NCBI GenBank assembly: GCA_910576815.1 | Contig: CAJTKA010000018.1 | Location: 1 to 64,000 of the forward strand | Direction: 5' to 3' | Source: an uncultured Lachnospiraceae bacterium | GTDB taxonomy: Bacteria; Bacillota; Clostridia; Lachnospirales; Lachnospiraceae | DNA: 64,000 bases | Shown: positions 8,550-17,224 of the stretch, piece by piece | Layout of the letters: each line of letters begins with the position of its first letter | Numbering within the stretch: position 1 is the first letter of the stretch | The notes under the pieces: model-generated | What the model was told of the DNA's origin: nothing | The model's input: the letters and a program-made list of their open reading frames with translations, nothing else | Databases searched by the model: none | Translations under genes and position numbers: made by a program

Positions 8550-9539
8550 ATGGCAAAATTTTCGGACATTGTCGGACAGGAAGAATTAAAACAGCATTTG
8601 CAGAAGGCGATCGAGACGGACAAGGTGTCTCATGCCTATATCATCAATGGAGAACGCAATGCGGGGAAAGAGTTTATCGCCCGTCTTTTTGCCATGACCT
8701 TACAGTGCGAGCAAGGCGGCACAGACCCTTGTGGGGAATGCCATTCCTGCAAGCAGGCGGCAAGCCGCAATCATCCCGACATTATCTATGTCAGCCATGA
8801 GAAGCCAAACACCATCGGCGTGGAGGATATCAGAGAGCAGATCAACAATGATATCGGAATCAAGCCCTACAGCGGTCCGCGTAAGATTTATATTATGAAT
8901 GAAGGCGAAAAGATGACGCCTCAGGCGCAGAACGCGCTTTTAAAGACGCTTGAGGAGCCGCCTGCCTACGCGGTGATTATGATCCTTACTTCCAACGTAG
9001 AGGAGCTTTTGCCGACGATCATCAGCCGTTGTGTGGTTTTAAACATGAAGCCGGTTTCCGATGCGCAGGTAAAGAAATTCCTGATGGAAGAACTTGCCAT
9101 TCCTGATTACAAGGCCAATATCTGCGTGGCTTTTGCCAGAGGAAATGTGGGAAAAGCAAAGCATCTGGCAGGCAGCGAGGAATTTGAGAAGGTCAAGGAT
9201 GAAGCCATATCGTTAGTGAAATACATCAACGATATGGAGATCAACGAGATTGTAAAAGCAATCAAAAAGATAACGGAATACAATCTGGATATCAATGATT
9301 ATTTGGATATTTTAACGGTGTGGTATCGGGATGTGCTCCTGTACAAGGCGACTAAGGATATGAACAGTCTGGTTTTCCGCCAGGAGATTCAGCAGATCAG
9401 AAAGGTGGGAGACAGAAGTACTTATGAGGGGATCGAGACCATAGTAAATGCGCTTCAGCAGGCGAAAAGGCGGCTGGAAGCCAATGTGAATTTTGACTTG
9501 ACGATGGAGCTGCTGCTCCTGACGATCAAGGAAAACTAA
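8550..9539 (+). CDS. holB: DNA polymerase III delta' subunit
   Basis: This 329-residue clamp-loader subunit starts MAKFSDIVGQEELKQHL. It has a DnaX/HolB-type zinc module with cysteines at 53, 61, 64 and 67, a degenerate Walker A (GERNAGKE, 34-41) and the conserved blocks MTPQAQNALLKTLEEPP and ISRCVVL. Delta' acts as the rigid arm of the clamp loader that places the sliding clamp on DNA. AAGGAG precedes the ATG at 8550 by 9 bases. It follows yaaR by 13 bp and precedes ricT by 20 bp, the conserved Firmicutes arrangement. Confidence 0.93.
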   Translation: MAKFSDIVGQEELKQHLQKAIETDKVSHAYIINGERNAGKEFIARLFAMTLQCEQGGTDPCGECHSCKQAASRNHPDIIYVSHEKPNTIGVEDIREQINNDIGIKPYSGPRKIYIMNEGEKMTPQAQNALLKTLEEPPAYAVIMILTSNVEELLPTIISRCVVLNMKPVSDAQVKKFLMEELAIPDYKANICVAFARGNVGKAKHLAGSEEFEKVKDEAISLVKYINDMEINEIVKAIKKITEYNLDINDYLDILTVWYRDVLLYKATKDMNSLVFRQEIQQIRKVGDRSTYEGIETIVNALQQAKRRLEANVNFDLTMELLLLTIKEN

Positions 9540-9559
9540 TTTTTGGAGGAAAATTTATT

Positions 9560-10576
9560 TTGGAAAAAGTGATAGGCGTGCGGTTTCGGACCGCCGGTAA
9601 GGTATATTTTTTTGATCCGGGAAATTTTGAGATCAAAAAGAACGATCATGTGATCGTGGAGACAGCCAGGGGAATCGAGTATGGCACGGTGGTAAGTCCT
9701 CCCGCTGAAGTGGAGGATGAAAAAGTGGTGCAGCCGCTAAAGGCGGTTCTTCGGATTGCAAATCAGAAGGATGATGAGCAGGAGGCCGCGAACAAGCAAA
9801 AGGAGAAGGAAGCATTCAAGATATGCTTGGAAAAGATCAGAGAACATGGGCTGCAGATGAAACTAATCGACGCGGAATATACGTTTGATAACAACAAGGT
9901 GCTCTTTTATTTTACGGCGGACGGCCGTATTGATTTCAGAGAGCTGGTGAAGGATCTGGCATCAGTCTTTAAAACGAGGATCGAGCTGCGTCAGATCGGG
10001 GTGCGGGATGAGACGAAGATTCTCGGAGGCATTGGGATCTGCGGCAGACCGCTTTGCTGCCATACGCATCTTTCGGAGTTTGCGCCCGTATCCATCAAGA
10101 TGGCAAAGGAACAGAACCTTTCCCTGAATCCCACCAAGATATCAGGCGTCTGCGGCAGACTGATGTGCTGCTTAAAGAACGAGGAGGAGACCTACGAGGA
10201 GCTGAACAGAAAGCTTCCCAGTGTAGGCGATTTCGTGACCACGGATGACGGCTTAAAGGGAGAAGTGCAGAGCGTCAACGTGTTGCGGCAGATGGTCAAG
10301 GTTATAGTGGATGTGGGCGATGAAAAGGAGATTCAGGAATACCCTGCGGATCAGCTTCACTTTAAAAAGAGGCACGGCAAAAAGAATAAGGCGGAGAATG
10401 AAGACGCTGAACTGAAAGAACTGGAAAACCTGGAGAAGCAGGATGGAGAAGGAGAGAAAGAGCAGCATTCCGAGAGAAAGAAAGAGCATTCCGAACGTTC
10501 CGAAGGAAAAAACAGAGGGCGTTTTGAAGGAAAAGGCAGACAGCGAAATCGTTCTGAAAGAAAACGAGAGAATTGA
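9560..10576 (+). CDS. ricT: PSP1-domain protein RicT (YaaT)
   Basis: This 338-residue protein carries the PSP1 domain and the cysteine-rich blocks GICGRPLCC and GVCGRLMCC. In B. subtilis, RicT belongs to a Fe-S-containing complex with RicA and RicF that affects RNase Y activity, competence and sporulation. The start is TTG at 9560 with GGAGGA nine bases upstream. The last 80 or so residues are a Lys/Glu/Arg-rich tail not expected in the core family. The DNA encoding this tail overlaps the 5' region of the next gene. Confidence 0.9.
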   Translation: MEKVIGVRFRTAGKVYFFDPGNFEIKKNDHVIVETARGIEYGTVVSPPAEVEDEKVVQPLKAVLRIANQKDDEQEAANKQKEKEAFKICLEKIREHGLQMKLIDAEYTFDNNKVLFYFTADGRIDFRELVKDLASVFKTRIELRQIGVRDETKILGGIGICGRPLCCHTHLSEFAPVSIKMAKEQNLSLNPTKISGVCGRLMCCLKNEEETYEELNRKLPSVGDFVTTDDGLKGEVQSVNVLRQMVKVIVDVGDEKEIQEYPADQLHFKKRHGKKNKAENEDAELKELENLEKQDGEGEKEQHSERKKEHSERSEGKNRGRFEGKGRQRNRSERKREN

Positions 10577-11279
10577 CGACTTGCAGAGAAACGGGTATCG
10601 CATCATTCAGGATTCGAAGCGTTTTTGTTTCGGGATGGATGCGGTGCTCCTCTCAGGGTTTGCACAGGTAAAGGACGGGGCGCGAGTTTTGGATCTTGGA
10701 ACCGGTACAGGCATTATCCCGCTGCTTTTGGCGGCAAAAACAGGGGCGGCGCATCTGACGGGCTTAGAGATCCAAAAGGACAGCGCGGATATGGCAAAGC
10801 GCAGCGTCTGGCTAAACGGTCTGGAAGAAAGAATCGACATTGTGACAGGAGATATCAAAGAGGCAGGGGAGCTGTTTGCCGCTGCCTCTTTTGACGTTAT
10901 CACCTGCAATCCTCCGTACATGATTGGACAGCACGGCCTGAAAAATCCTGCGGATGCCAAAGCCATTGCCAGACATGAGATCCTCTGCACGTTGGAAGAT
11001 GTGATCATGCAGACGGAGAGGCTGCTAAAGCCCGGCGGGAAATTTTTTTTGGTACACAGGCCTTTTCGGCTGGCGGAAATCATGACTACGCTTGAGAATC
11101 ATCATCTTGAGCCGAAGCGGATGCGGCTGGTCTATCCCTTTGTAGATAAGGAGCCGAATATGGTGCTTTTGGAGGCGGTCAGAGGGGGCAGAGCGCGGAT
11201 GACGGTGGAAAAGCCCCTGATCGTGTACAGCGAACCGGGGGTATATATGCCCGAGATTTATGAGGTGTACGGATATTAA
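10524..11279 (+). CDS. trmN6: tRNA1(Val) (adenine37-N6)-methyltransferase family (YabB/TrmN6)
   Basis: This Rossmann-fold SAM methyltransferase has motif I LDLGTGTGIIPLLLA and the N6-adenine motif NPPY. The N-terminal block (DDLQRNGYRIIQDSKRFCFG) matches YabB. The family methylates A37 of tRNA-Val. The reading frame is open from 10443, but those residues come from the low-complexity tail of ricT. TTG at 10524, with GAGGG shortly upstream, gives the expected N-terminus of about 251 residues; a CTG at 10554 is also possible. In B. subtilis yabA separates these genes; here it is missing. Confidence 0.87.
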   Translation: MKEKADSEIVLKENERIDDLQRNGYRIIQDSKRFCFGMDAVLLSGFAQVKDGARVLDLGTGTGIIPLLLAAKTGAAHLTGLEIQKDSADMAKRSVWLNGLEERIDIVTGDIKEAGELFAAASFDVITCNPPYMIGQHGLKNPADAKAIARHEILCTLEDVIMQTERLLKPGGKFFLVHRPFRLAEIMTTLENHHLEPKRMRLVYPFVDKEPNMVLLEAVRGGRARMTVEKPLIVYSEPGVYMPEIYEVYGY

Positions 11280-11296
11280 ACCATCTGTCCGCTGCG

Positions 11297-12832
11297 ATGA
11301 AAGTGGAGATTGTTGGTAGTATGATATGGTTGTTTGGAGCATTTGCGGTCAGAGGATGGCAGTTAGGGATACGAGGGAAGAAGGTTCAGGCGGTGTATGG
11401 ATTTGGCATAAGCAAGCATGGGGATCGAAATAACCGCATCAGGAAATGGCTGTGCAGGAGCCTTGTCTTAGTCGCCATTGGCATAATGAATGTTGGCTGC
11501 GGCGATACTGCACAGGAAACCATGACGGACATATCGGCTGAGACGGAAACGTCGCAGGAAGCCCTGAATGACAGATCAGTCGAAATGGAATCATCGCAGG
11601 AAAACCTGTCGGGCAATACGGCGGATGCGGCACGGAAAGACGGGGCGGATATGTCGGATGAGACAGCTAAGGGCGGGAAAGGACAATCGCCGCAGAACGG
11701 CATCTCTGAAAATGAGGTGGCGGGTGCGGAAGCCGAAGATACAGAAGCCGGTAACGAGGAGCAGATACCGCGCCCGCAGCCTGTAAAAGTCAAGGGGATC
11801 TATGTCAGCGGCCCGGTTGCGGGAATCGACAAAATGGACGAACTGATCGACCTGGTGGACAGAACAGAGTTAAACGCCATGGTGATCGACGTCAAGAATG
11901 ACGAGGGAAAAGTAACTTACAAAATGCAGTCCCCGCAGGTGCAGGAATTGGAGACATCGATTCGTTATATCCCTGACATCGACGCGCTTGTGGAAAAATG
12001 CAAGGCAAAAAATATTTATCTGATTGCCAGGATCGTAGCTTTTCGCGATCCCTATCTGGCGGAAAAGAAGCCTGAATGGGCGTTACAGACAAAGGATGGA
12101 GAGATTTTCCGTGATCAAAACGGGATGGCGTGGATCAACCCGTATGAGCGGGAGGTTTGGGATTATCTGGTAGAGATTGCTTCGCAGGCTGCGGCGGATG
12201 GCTTTGACGAAGCGCAGTTTGACTACATTCGATTTTCAACCGATGTAGGAGAAGATGAAGTGGACTACGGGCCGCAGGCGGCCGAAACGGATAAGGTGGA
12301 GATCATTACCCAATTTACGGATTATCTGTATGAGAAGCTGGCGCCTAAGGGCGTATATGTGGCGGCGGACGTATTTGGTACGGTGATCGATAATCAGACG
12401 GACCAAAAGATCGTGGGACAGGAGTATGCCGCGATGGCACAGCGTCTGGATTATATCTGTCCGATGGTGTATCCGTCTCATTATTATAATGGAGCATACG
12501 GGATCGACGTGCCTGATGCGGATCCTTACGCAACGATTTATGCGGCAGCGTCTTCCTCCGCGCGAGAACTGGAAGCGGTGCCCGAAGAAAAGCGCGCCCA
12601 TGTGCGCCTGTGGCTGCAGAGCTTTACGGCGGGCTGGATTCAGGGGCATATCAGTTACGGGCCGCAGCAGATTAGAGAGCAGATTCAGGGCGTTTACGAT
12701 GCGGGCTACGAGGAGTGGATCCTTTGGAATGCGGCGGTCAATTATCAGCCTGATTCGCTGCTTGGCGCGGATGCGGAAGCCGAGGCGGATACGCAGGCGG
12801 GAACAGATGCCGAAGCAGCAGATACGGAATAA
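11297..12832 (+). CDS. Putative secreted glycoside hydrolase (DUF4015 family)
   Basis: The 511-residue protein has an N-terminal hydrophobic segment ending MNVGC, a possible but imperfect lipoprotein signal. An acidic, Glu/Ala/Thr-rich linker follows to about residue 165, then a TIM-barrel-like domain. Recognisable blocks are VKGIYVSG, NAMVIDVKND, the catalytic-type segment QFDYIRFSTD, and ICPMVYPSHY. These fit the putative glycoside hydrolase family PF13200, predicted to cut cell-wall or capsule polysaccharide. The annotated ATG is at 11297; GTG at 11393, preceded by GAAGAAGG, would put the signal segment nearer the N-terminus. A secreted enzyme is an unusual insert in this housekeeping run. 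Confidence 0.75.
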   Translation: MKVEIVGSMIWLFGAFAVRGWQLGIRGKKVQAVYGFGISKHGDRNNRIRKWLCRSLVLVAIGIMNVGCGDTAQETMTDISAETETSQEALNDRSVEMESSQENLSGNTADAARKDGADMSDETAKGGKGQSPQNGISENEVAGAEAEDTEAGNEEQIPRPQPVKVKGIYVSGPVAGIDKMDELIDLVDRTELNAMVIDVKNDEGKVTYKMQSPQVQELETSIRYIPDIDALVEKCKAKNIYLIARIVAFRDPYLAEKKPEWALQTKDGEIFRDQNGMAWINPYEREVWDYLVEIASQAAADGFDEAQFDYIRFSTDVGEDEVDYGPQAAETDKVEIITQFTDYLYEKLAPKGVYVAADVFGTVIDNQTDQKIVGQEYAAMAQRLDYICPMVYPSHYYNGAYGIDVPDADPYATIYAAASSSARELEAVPEEKRAHVRLWLQSFTAGWIQGHISYGPQQIREQIQGVYDAGYEEWILWNAAVNYQPDSLLGADAEAEADTQAGTDAEAADTE

Positions 12833-12843
12833 GGAGAAAATGA

Positions 12844-13698
12844 ATGTCGGGAATGTTATATTTGTGTGCAACGCCTATCGGTAATCTGGGAGACATGACG
12901 CCGCGTGTGCAGCAGACGCTGGAGAGCGTCGATCTGATTGCCGCCGAGGACACGCGCAACAGCCTAAAGCTCCTTACCCATTTTGGGATCAGGACTGCGA
13001 TGACAAGCTATCACGAATATAATAAGGTGGAAAAAGCGGACTACTTGGTGGAGCAGCTGCGCGAGGGAAAGGATGTGGCGCTGATCACGGACGCGGGAAC
13101 GCCTGCAATCTCCGATCCGGGCGAAGTTTTGGTTGCGAAGTGCCAGGAGGCGGGGATTCCCGTGACTTCTCTGCCGGGTCCTGTTGCCTGTATCACGGCC
13201 CTGACGCTTTCGGGACTTTCCACCAGACGATTTTGCTTCGAGGGTTTTCTGCCTGCTGACAAAAAGGAAAAGCAGGAGGTGTTTGCAGAGCTTACGGAGG
13301 AGTCACGAACGATCATCCTTTATGAGGCGCCCCATCATCTTTTGCGGACACTGAAAGAGTTATATGAAGCGCTGGGCGACCGCAGGATCACCCTTTGCAG
13401 GGAATTGACAAAGAAGTTTGAGACGGTGCTTCCTACGACCTTACAGGAGGCTGCCTCCCGCTACGAGAGCGAGGAGCCGCGCGGGGAGTATGTGCTGGTG
13501 GTGGAGGGGAAAAGCCTGCGACAGAAAAAGGAGGAGCGGCAGGCGGCTTGGCAGAGCATGAGTATCGAGGAGCATATGGCGTTTTATCAAAAGGATGGCA
13601 TGGACGAAAAGGCGGCCATGAAGCAGGTGGCGAAGGATCGCGGTGTGCCTAAGAGGGAGATTTACGCTGCCGTTCATGGGGCCCATAAGACGAACTAG
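12844..13698 (+). CDS. rsmI: 16S rRNA (cytidine1402-2'-O)-methyltransferase
   Basis: This 284-residue tetrapyrrole-methylase-fold enzyme begins MSGMLYLCATPIGNLGDMTPR. It contains the RsmI signatures AEDTRN, LITDAGTPAISDPG and SLPGPVACITAL. RsmI methylates the 2'-OH of C1402 in the ribosomal decoding centre. AAGGAG lies just before the ATG. It closes the run syntenic with B. subtilis yaaO-yabC; downstream the sequence switches abruptly to AT-rich minus-strand genes. Confidence 0.94.
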   Translation: MSGMLYLCATPIGNLGDMTPRVQQTLESVDLIAAEDTRNSLKLLTHFGIRTAMTSYHEYNKVEKADYLVEQLREGKDVALITDAGTPAISDPGEVLVAKCQEAGIPVTSLPGPVACITALTLSGLSTRRFCFEGFLPADKKEKQEVFAELTEESRTIILYEAPHHLLRTLKELYEALGDRRITLCRELTKKFETVLPTTLQEAASRYESEEPRGEYVLVVEGKSLRQKKEERQAAWQSMSIEEHMAFYQKDGMDEKAAMKQVAKDRGVPKREIYAAVHGAHKTN

Positions 13699-13716
13699 GT
13701 GCTATTGATTGTAATT

Positions 13717-15915
13717 CTATTTAAATAGTTGATGATATTTTGTCCCTGCTGATTGCAGCATAAAATAACTACCTTTTTCAATAATTCTGCCATTTTCCAT
13801 TATATATATAACATCACAGTCCTTAATGATATCTTCTTTATGAGAGATGATTAGGCATAGTATATTTTTTAACTGGAATATTGCTTTTTTAATATCTTCT
13901 TCACTTTCTCTGTCTAAATTGCACGTTGCCTCATCAAAAATTACGACTTCCGGATTTCTTACCAAAGCTCTCGCGATTGCTATCCGCTGCCTTTGACCGC
14001 TTGATAAGTTCATGCCGTTTTCTTCTAAGACAGTATCAATTCCAAAAGGTAATTTTTGCGCAAATTCATTGATGCCGCACAATTCACATATTGCATGAAT
14101 CTCATCATCGTTTATGCTGCTGCATCCCAGTACAATATTATTGTATATCGTATCAGATAAAAGGAACGTTTCCTGATTGATATAAGCAATTTTTTCTCTT
14201 ATGTCATTTAAAGAAAACTTCCCAATTGGCTGTCCATTTATAAAAATATTACTTCCGGTATTGTAAAACTGCAAAAGTAGTTTCACAGCGGTGGATTTAC
14301 CGCATCCACTTTTACCAACTAAAGCAATCTTTTCTCCTTTATGGGCTTTTAAGGAAAATCCATCTAATATTTTATTTGCTCCATCATATGAAAATATAGT
14401 TTCTTTATATTCTACCATGTCTATATGATCTAAGACACAGGATTTATCCATTTGTTCATCTTCTGCCTTAGAACTTAGAATGTCATTTAATCTTTCAACA
14501 GAAACCATTGCTCTCTGGATAATAGGCTGCAATTCTACTAAATTTTTTACCGGAGTTACAAAATAACCTAATAAAAGATAGAATGTTACAAGTCCCCCTA
14601 TTGTTATTGTCCCGGCAGCTACTTCATGAAATCCAATCCATATCAATGAGGTGGTTCCTACCGAATTGATTAATGCAATAAAAGCATCTTCAGATGCAAA
14701 AAATAAATTGCCTCGGAAGATATTATTCACTAAGCTATTAAATTTTTCTTTAAAATTTCTTATCACAATTTCAGTAGCGTTATTGCCTTTTATTGTTTCT
14801 ATACCGTCAATGCTTTCTTTAAAAAATGACTGTACCTTCGCATTATCTTCCATTATTGTATGATTTATTTTAAAAATATGATTTCGATAAAGAAAAATGA
14901 TTATTATATAAACAGCTACCATAATTAGTGAATATCGAAATAGAAAATTGCACTGTTCATACAATAGCCATCCGCCAAATATAACCATCGCCCCATCTAA
15001 AACAAGTGTAACCGTGACGCTGGATATTGCATTGCGTATTGCTGCAGTGTCAGAGAATCGGGATATATAATCACCCGTCATTCTGGAATTTAATATTGAT
15101 AGTGGAAGTTTTTGAAGATGTATATAATAATCAGTTACTATTTTAATATCAATTTTTTTCGATATCCAAGCTATGAGATAGCTTCTAATATATAAAATCA
15201 TACTTTGCAATATGTAAAGAATAATTACAGTAGCAAAAAATGTATTTGCATTCTCTTCTATATTTAAAAAAGCAACCAATGACTCCAAGGGATTCTTATC
15301 AAATTCTTCTTCATGTACTGATTCATTATCAGCGGTAACACTGTGAATATATTCATCAATCACTGTTTGAAATAAATAGGTGCCGAGCAAACCAATTAGT
15401 GATATCATTATTGATATTACTAATATTATAAACAATGCCTTGCAGTGTAGATTCATTATTCCTATATATTTTTTATAGCTGCCTTTATTTAGGTTGACTT
15501 TTTTAAAATCTTCTTTTTTTTCAAAAGAAAGTACATATCCTGACCATTGATTTTCAAACTCTATCTTACTCACTTTAATTCTTCCATGATCGGGATCAAT
15601 TATAATAATTTTGTTTTTAGTAATTCGTTCAATAATAACAAAATGATTCGTTTTTAAATGTACAATTAAAGGAAGTTGAATTTCTTTTGTACTAATAGCC
15701 TGCAGTAATTCTTCCATGCTGCCTTCTTTTGCATCACAATGTAAGCCTATTTTTTCACAAGCTTCTACAAGATTGAATATTGTTGTGCCATTTTTCCCGG
15801 AATACGTTATTTCTCTGGCTGTTTGAATTGGCATTTTATATCCATAGTAATAAGCGATCATGGCGAGACAAGCTGCGCCGCAATCTGTGCTATCATGCTG
15901 TTTGATTATTTTCAT
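13717..15915 (-). CDS. Peptidase C39-containing ABC exporter (bacteriocin processing/secretion, PCAT type)
   Basis: This protein of about 732 residues has three parts. The N-terminal C39 cysteine protease has active C12 in DSTDCGAACLA and the His in HLKTNHFVII. A transmembrane exporter domain follows (about residues 150-440). The C-terminal ATPase has GKSGCGKST, LSSGQRQRIAIARAL and VVIFDEAT. Such proteins cut leader peptides after a double glycine and export the core. The ATG at 15915 has AGGAG seven bases upstream; an upstream in-frame ATG at 15966 lacks one. It lies 71 bp downstream of a double-glycine precursor gene on the same strand, its likely substrate. No HlyD-type accessory protein is nearby. 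The region is AT-rich compared with its neighbours. Confidence 0.92.
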   Translation of the reverse strand: MKIIKQHDSTDCGAACLAMIAYYYGYKMPIQTAREITYSGKNGTTIFNLVEACEKIGLHCDAKEGSMEELLQAISTKEIQLPLIVHLKTNHFVIIERITKNKIIIIDPDHGRIKVSKIEFENQWSGYVLSFEKKEDFKKVNLNKGSYKKYIGIMNLHCKALFIILVISIMISLIGLLGTYLFQTVIDEYIHSVTADNESVHEEEFDKNPLESLVAFLNIEENANTFFATVIILYILQSMILYIRSYLIAWISKKIDIKIVTDYYIHLQKLPLSILNSRMTGDYISRFSDTAAIRNAISSVTVTLVLDGAMVIFGGWLLYEQCNFLFRYSLIMVAVYIIIIFLYRNHIFKINHTIMEDNAKVQSFFKESIDGIETIKGNNATEIVIRNFKEKFNSLVNNIFRGNLFFASEDAFIALINSVGTTSLIWIGFHEVAAGTITIGGLVTFYLLLGYFVTPVKNLVELQPIIQRAMVSVERLNDILSSKAEDEQMDKSCVLDHIDMVEYKETIFSYDGANKILDGFSLKAHKGEKIALVGKSGCGKSTAVKLLLQFYNTGSNIFINGQPIGKFSLNDIREKIAYINQETFLLSDTIYNNIVLGCSSINDDEIHAICELCGINEFAQKLPFGIDTVLEENGMNLSSGQRQRIAIARALVRNPEVVIFDEATCNLDRESEEDIKKAIFQLKNILCLIISHKEDIIKDCDVIYIMENGRIIEKGSYFMLQSAGTKYHQLFK

Positions 15916-15986
15916 GAAGCTCTCCTGTCTAATACATAACTTATAAGAAGCTATCCCCGCTATCATATTAAAAGTTTACTAAACTG

Positions 15987-16193
15987 TTACCGTCTTCTCA
16001 GATCATCGTAATGTACTTCGATTTCATGATTCCTTACGACGCCTTCACATAATACTTTTGCAGTGCTCCAGCTTAATCCACCATATTCGCCAGTATAGGT
16101 GGCTTTTTTTGAGAACGTACAAAAACGGCAATTTGCTATATATGTTCCGCCGCCTGTGATTTTTTTCATTTCGGTAGTACTCATTGATTTCAT
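15987..16193 (-). CDS. Double-glycine leader peptide, putative bacteriocin precursor
   Basis: The 68-residue product begins MKSMSTTEMKKITGGG, a short leader with the GG cleavage motif recognised by C39 proteases. The predicted core is about 53 residues with three cysteines (a CRFC pair and one near LCEG), a GlyGly in the middle and a charged His/Asp/Arg-rich end. GGAGG is 8 bases before the ATG at 16193; longer upstream frames have no ribosome site. A consensus promoter lies about 70 bp upstream, and the C39 exporter follows in the same direction. No lanthipeptide or radical-SAM enzyme is present, so it is probably unmodified apart from disulfides. The core family was not recognised. Confidence 0.78.
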   Translation of the reverse strand: MKSMSTTEMKKITGGGTYIANCRFCTFSKKATYTGEYGGLSWSTAKVLCEGVVRNHEIEVHYDDLRRR

Positions 16194-16265
16194 ATTTTTA
16201 TCCTCCATATCATATATCTTTTTATATAGCGGGGTGCCCCTTCTGCCGAGAATTGGCCTAAACAA

Positions 16266-16294
16266 ATTATAGAGATTTGACTACAGGATGTCAA
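16266..16294 (-). promoter_or_regulatory. Consensus promoter A of the precursor gene with inverted repeat
   Basis: On the minus strand TTGACA (16294-16289), a 17-bp spacer and TATAAT (16271-16266) make a perfect housekeeping promoter. The -35 box is part of the inverted repeat TTGAC-N8-GTCAA (16294-16277), which recurs in promoter B and could be an operator. The -35 overlaps the end of the upstream gene. Confidence 0.85.
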
Positions 16295-16905
16295 TAGTCT
16301 ATATCCGGTTTTTTTCCTTCTATTTCCAGTGTAACAAGAAAAATAAGCAACCCTATTATTAAGAAGGAAAGACCTTTGTATAATATTTTTTTCTCGTTTT
16401 TCAAATCGACAATCTTAATTTGATAATAAGAAGATACTGATTTGTTAATCTTAGATTTATTTTCTGTCCCTAAGCATTTTGCAATCATTTCATAATCTAA
16501 TGGATAAGCTAATTTTTCAAATTTGCCAAATATATGGTAGCTTTCGTCACCATAGCTTGTTTTACTAAACTTTTTAATATATTTATCCGTAACAACTAGT
16601 GGAACATAATAATTTGACTTTTCATTTATAGAAACGATATAGGTCTGTTTCGCAATATAACCAAACTCGGCACAATAAGGACCATATCCAGTCGAACCGT
16701 CAGGATTCGTATAATAGCTTCCTATCAGATTTTCCTTTGATATATCATATTCGATATATCGCCCCTTTTTTATTTCGAACTTATTGTAGGATTCTTTGAT
16801 ATTTGCTAGATTGTATCTGATTATAATCCCCTGTATTGTAAAGATAGCGCCAATAATACAAAGGAAACAACCCAAAACGCTCATTTTTGAAAGTATGTAC
16901 CGCAT
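16291..16905 (-). CDS. Two-TM membrane protein of the bacteriocin cassette (immunity candidate)
   Basis: This 204-residue protein has an N-terminal hydrophobic helix (about residues 10-30), an extracytoplasmic Tyr/Lys-rich domain of about 140 residues, and a C-terminal hydrophobic helix followed by a charged tail. AAGGAGG precedes the ATG at 16905. It is expressed from promoter B, a near copy of the precursor promoter, so co-expression with the bacteriocin is likely. That makes it an immunity or accessory candidate by position only; I recognise no family. Base composition is AT-rich like the exporter. Confidence 0.7.
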   Translation of the reverse strand: MRYILSKMSVLGCFLCIIGAIFTIQGIIIRYNLANIKESYNKFEIKKGRYIEYDISKENLIGSYYTNPDGSTGYGPYCAEFGYIAKQTYIVSINEKSNYYVPLVVTDKYIKKFSKTSYGDESYHIFGKFEKLAYPLDYEMIAKCLGTENKSKINKSVSSYYQIKIVDLKNEKKILYKGLSFLIIGLLIFLVTLEIEGKKPDIDY

Positions 16906-16972
16906 TCTTCCTCCTTGTTTTTCAGCAACTCTATTCATCAAACCGTGCCCACACATAAGCCCTGGTATTTAC

Positions 16973-17008
16973 CTAATTGGAAAACTTTTCGGTATTCATT
17001 GACCTCAT
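16973..17008 (-). pseudogene. Remnant of a second double-glycine precursor start
   Basis: Downstream of promoter B, and after the same 21-bp leader block found before the precursor gene, an 11-codon frame reads MRSMNTEKFSN then TAG. It aligns with the precursor start MKSMSTTEM. The rest of the precursor is missing, and the ribosome site is weak. It looks like the stump of a duplicated precursor gene, though it could serve as a leader peptide. Confidence 0.5.
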
Positions 17009-17073
17009 AGTTCTTTCTGTTCATATATCTTTTTATATAGCTCGGCTTCTTTGGCTAAAAGAGACTTAAATAA

Positions 17074-17102
17074 ATTATAGGAAATTGACTACTAGCCGTC
17101 AA
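17074..17102 (-). promoter_or_regulatory. Promoter B, near copy of promoter A
   Basis: On the minus strand TTGACG (17102-17097), a 17-bp spacer and TATAAT (17079-17074). It keeps the inverted repeat TTGAC-N8-GTCAA (17102-17085). A 21-bp block at 17021-17041 is identical to 16210-16230 downstream of promoter A. Confidence 0.82.
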
Positions 17103-17224
17103 CTTCTATGTTCAAATTTTTTCGTGATTTATTATACTTAATGGGCGCAGTAATATCAATGACCGCATAAAATAAAATGAAATAGAAGAAGCGAAATTCG
17201 ATGTGAGAAATGAAATGTGGGCAT

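Noticed and set aside
12236..12871. Minus-strand frame opposite the putative glycoside hydrolase
   Set aside because: Arg/Ile-rich shadow with no recognisable domain; the plus strand carries conserved motifs.
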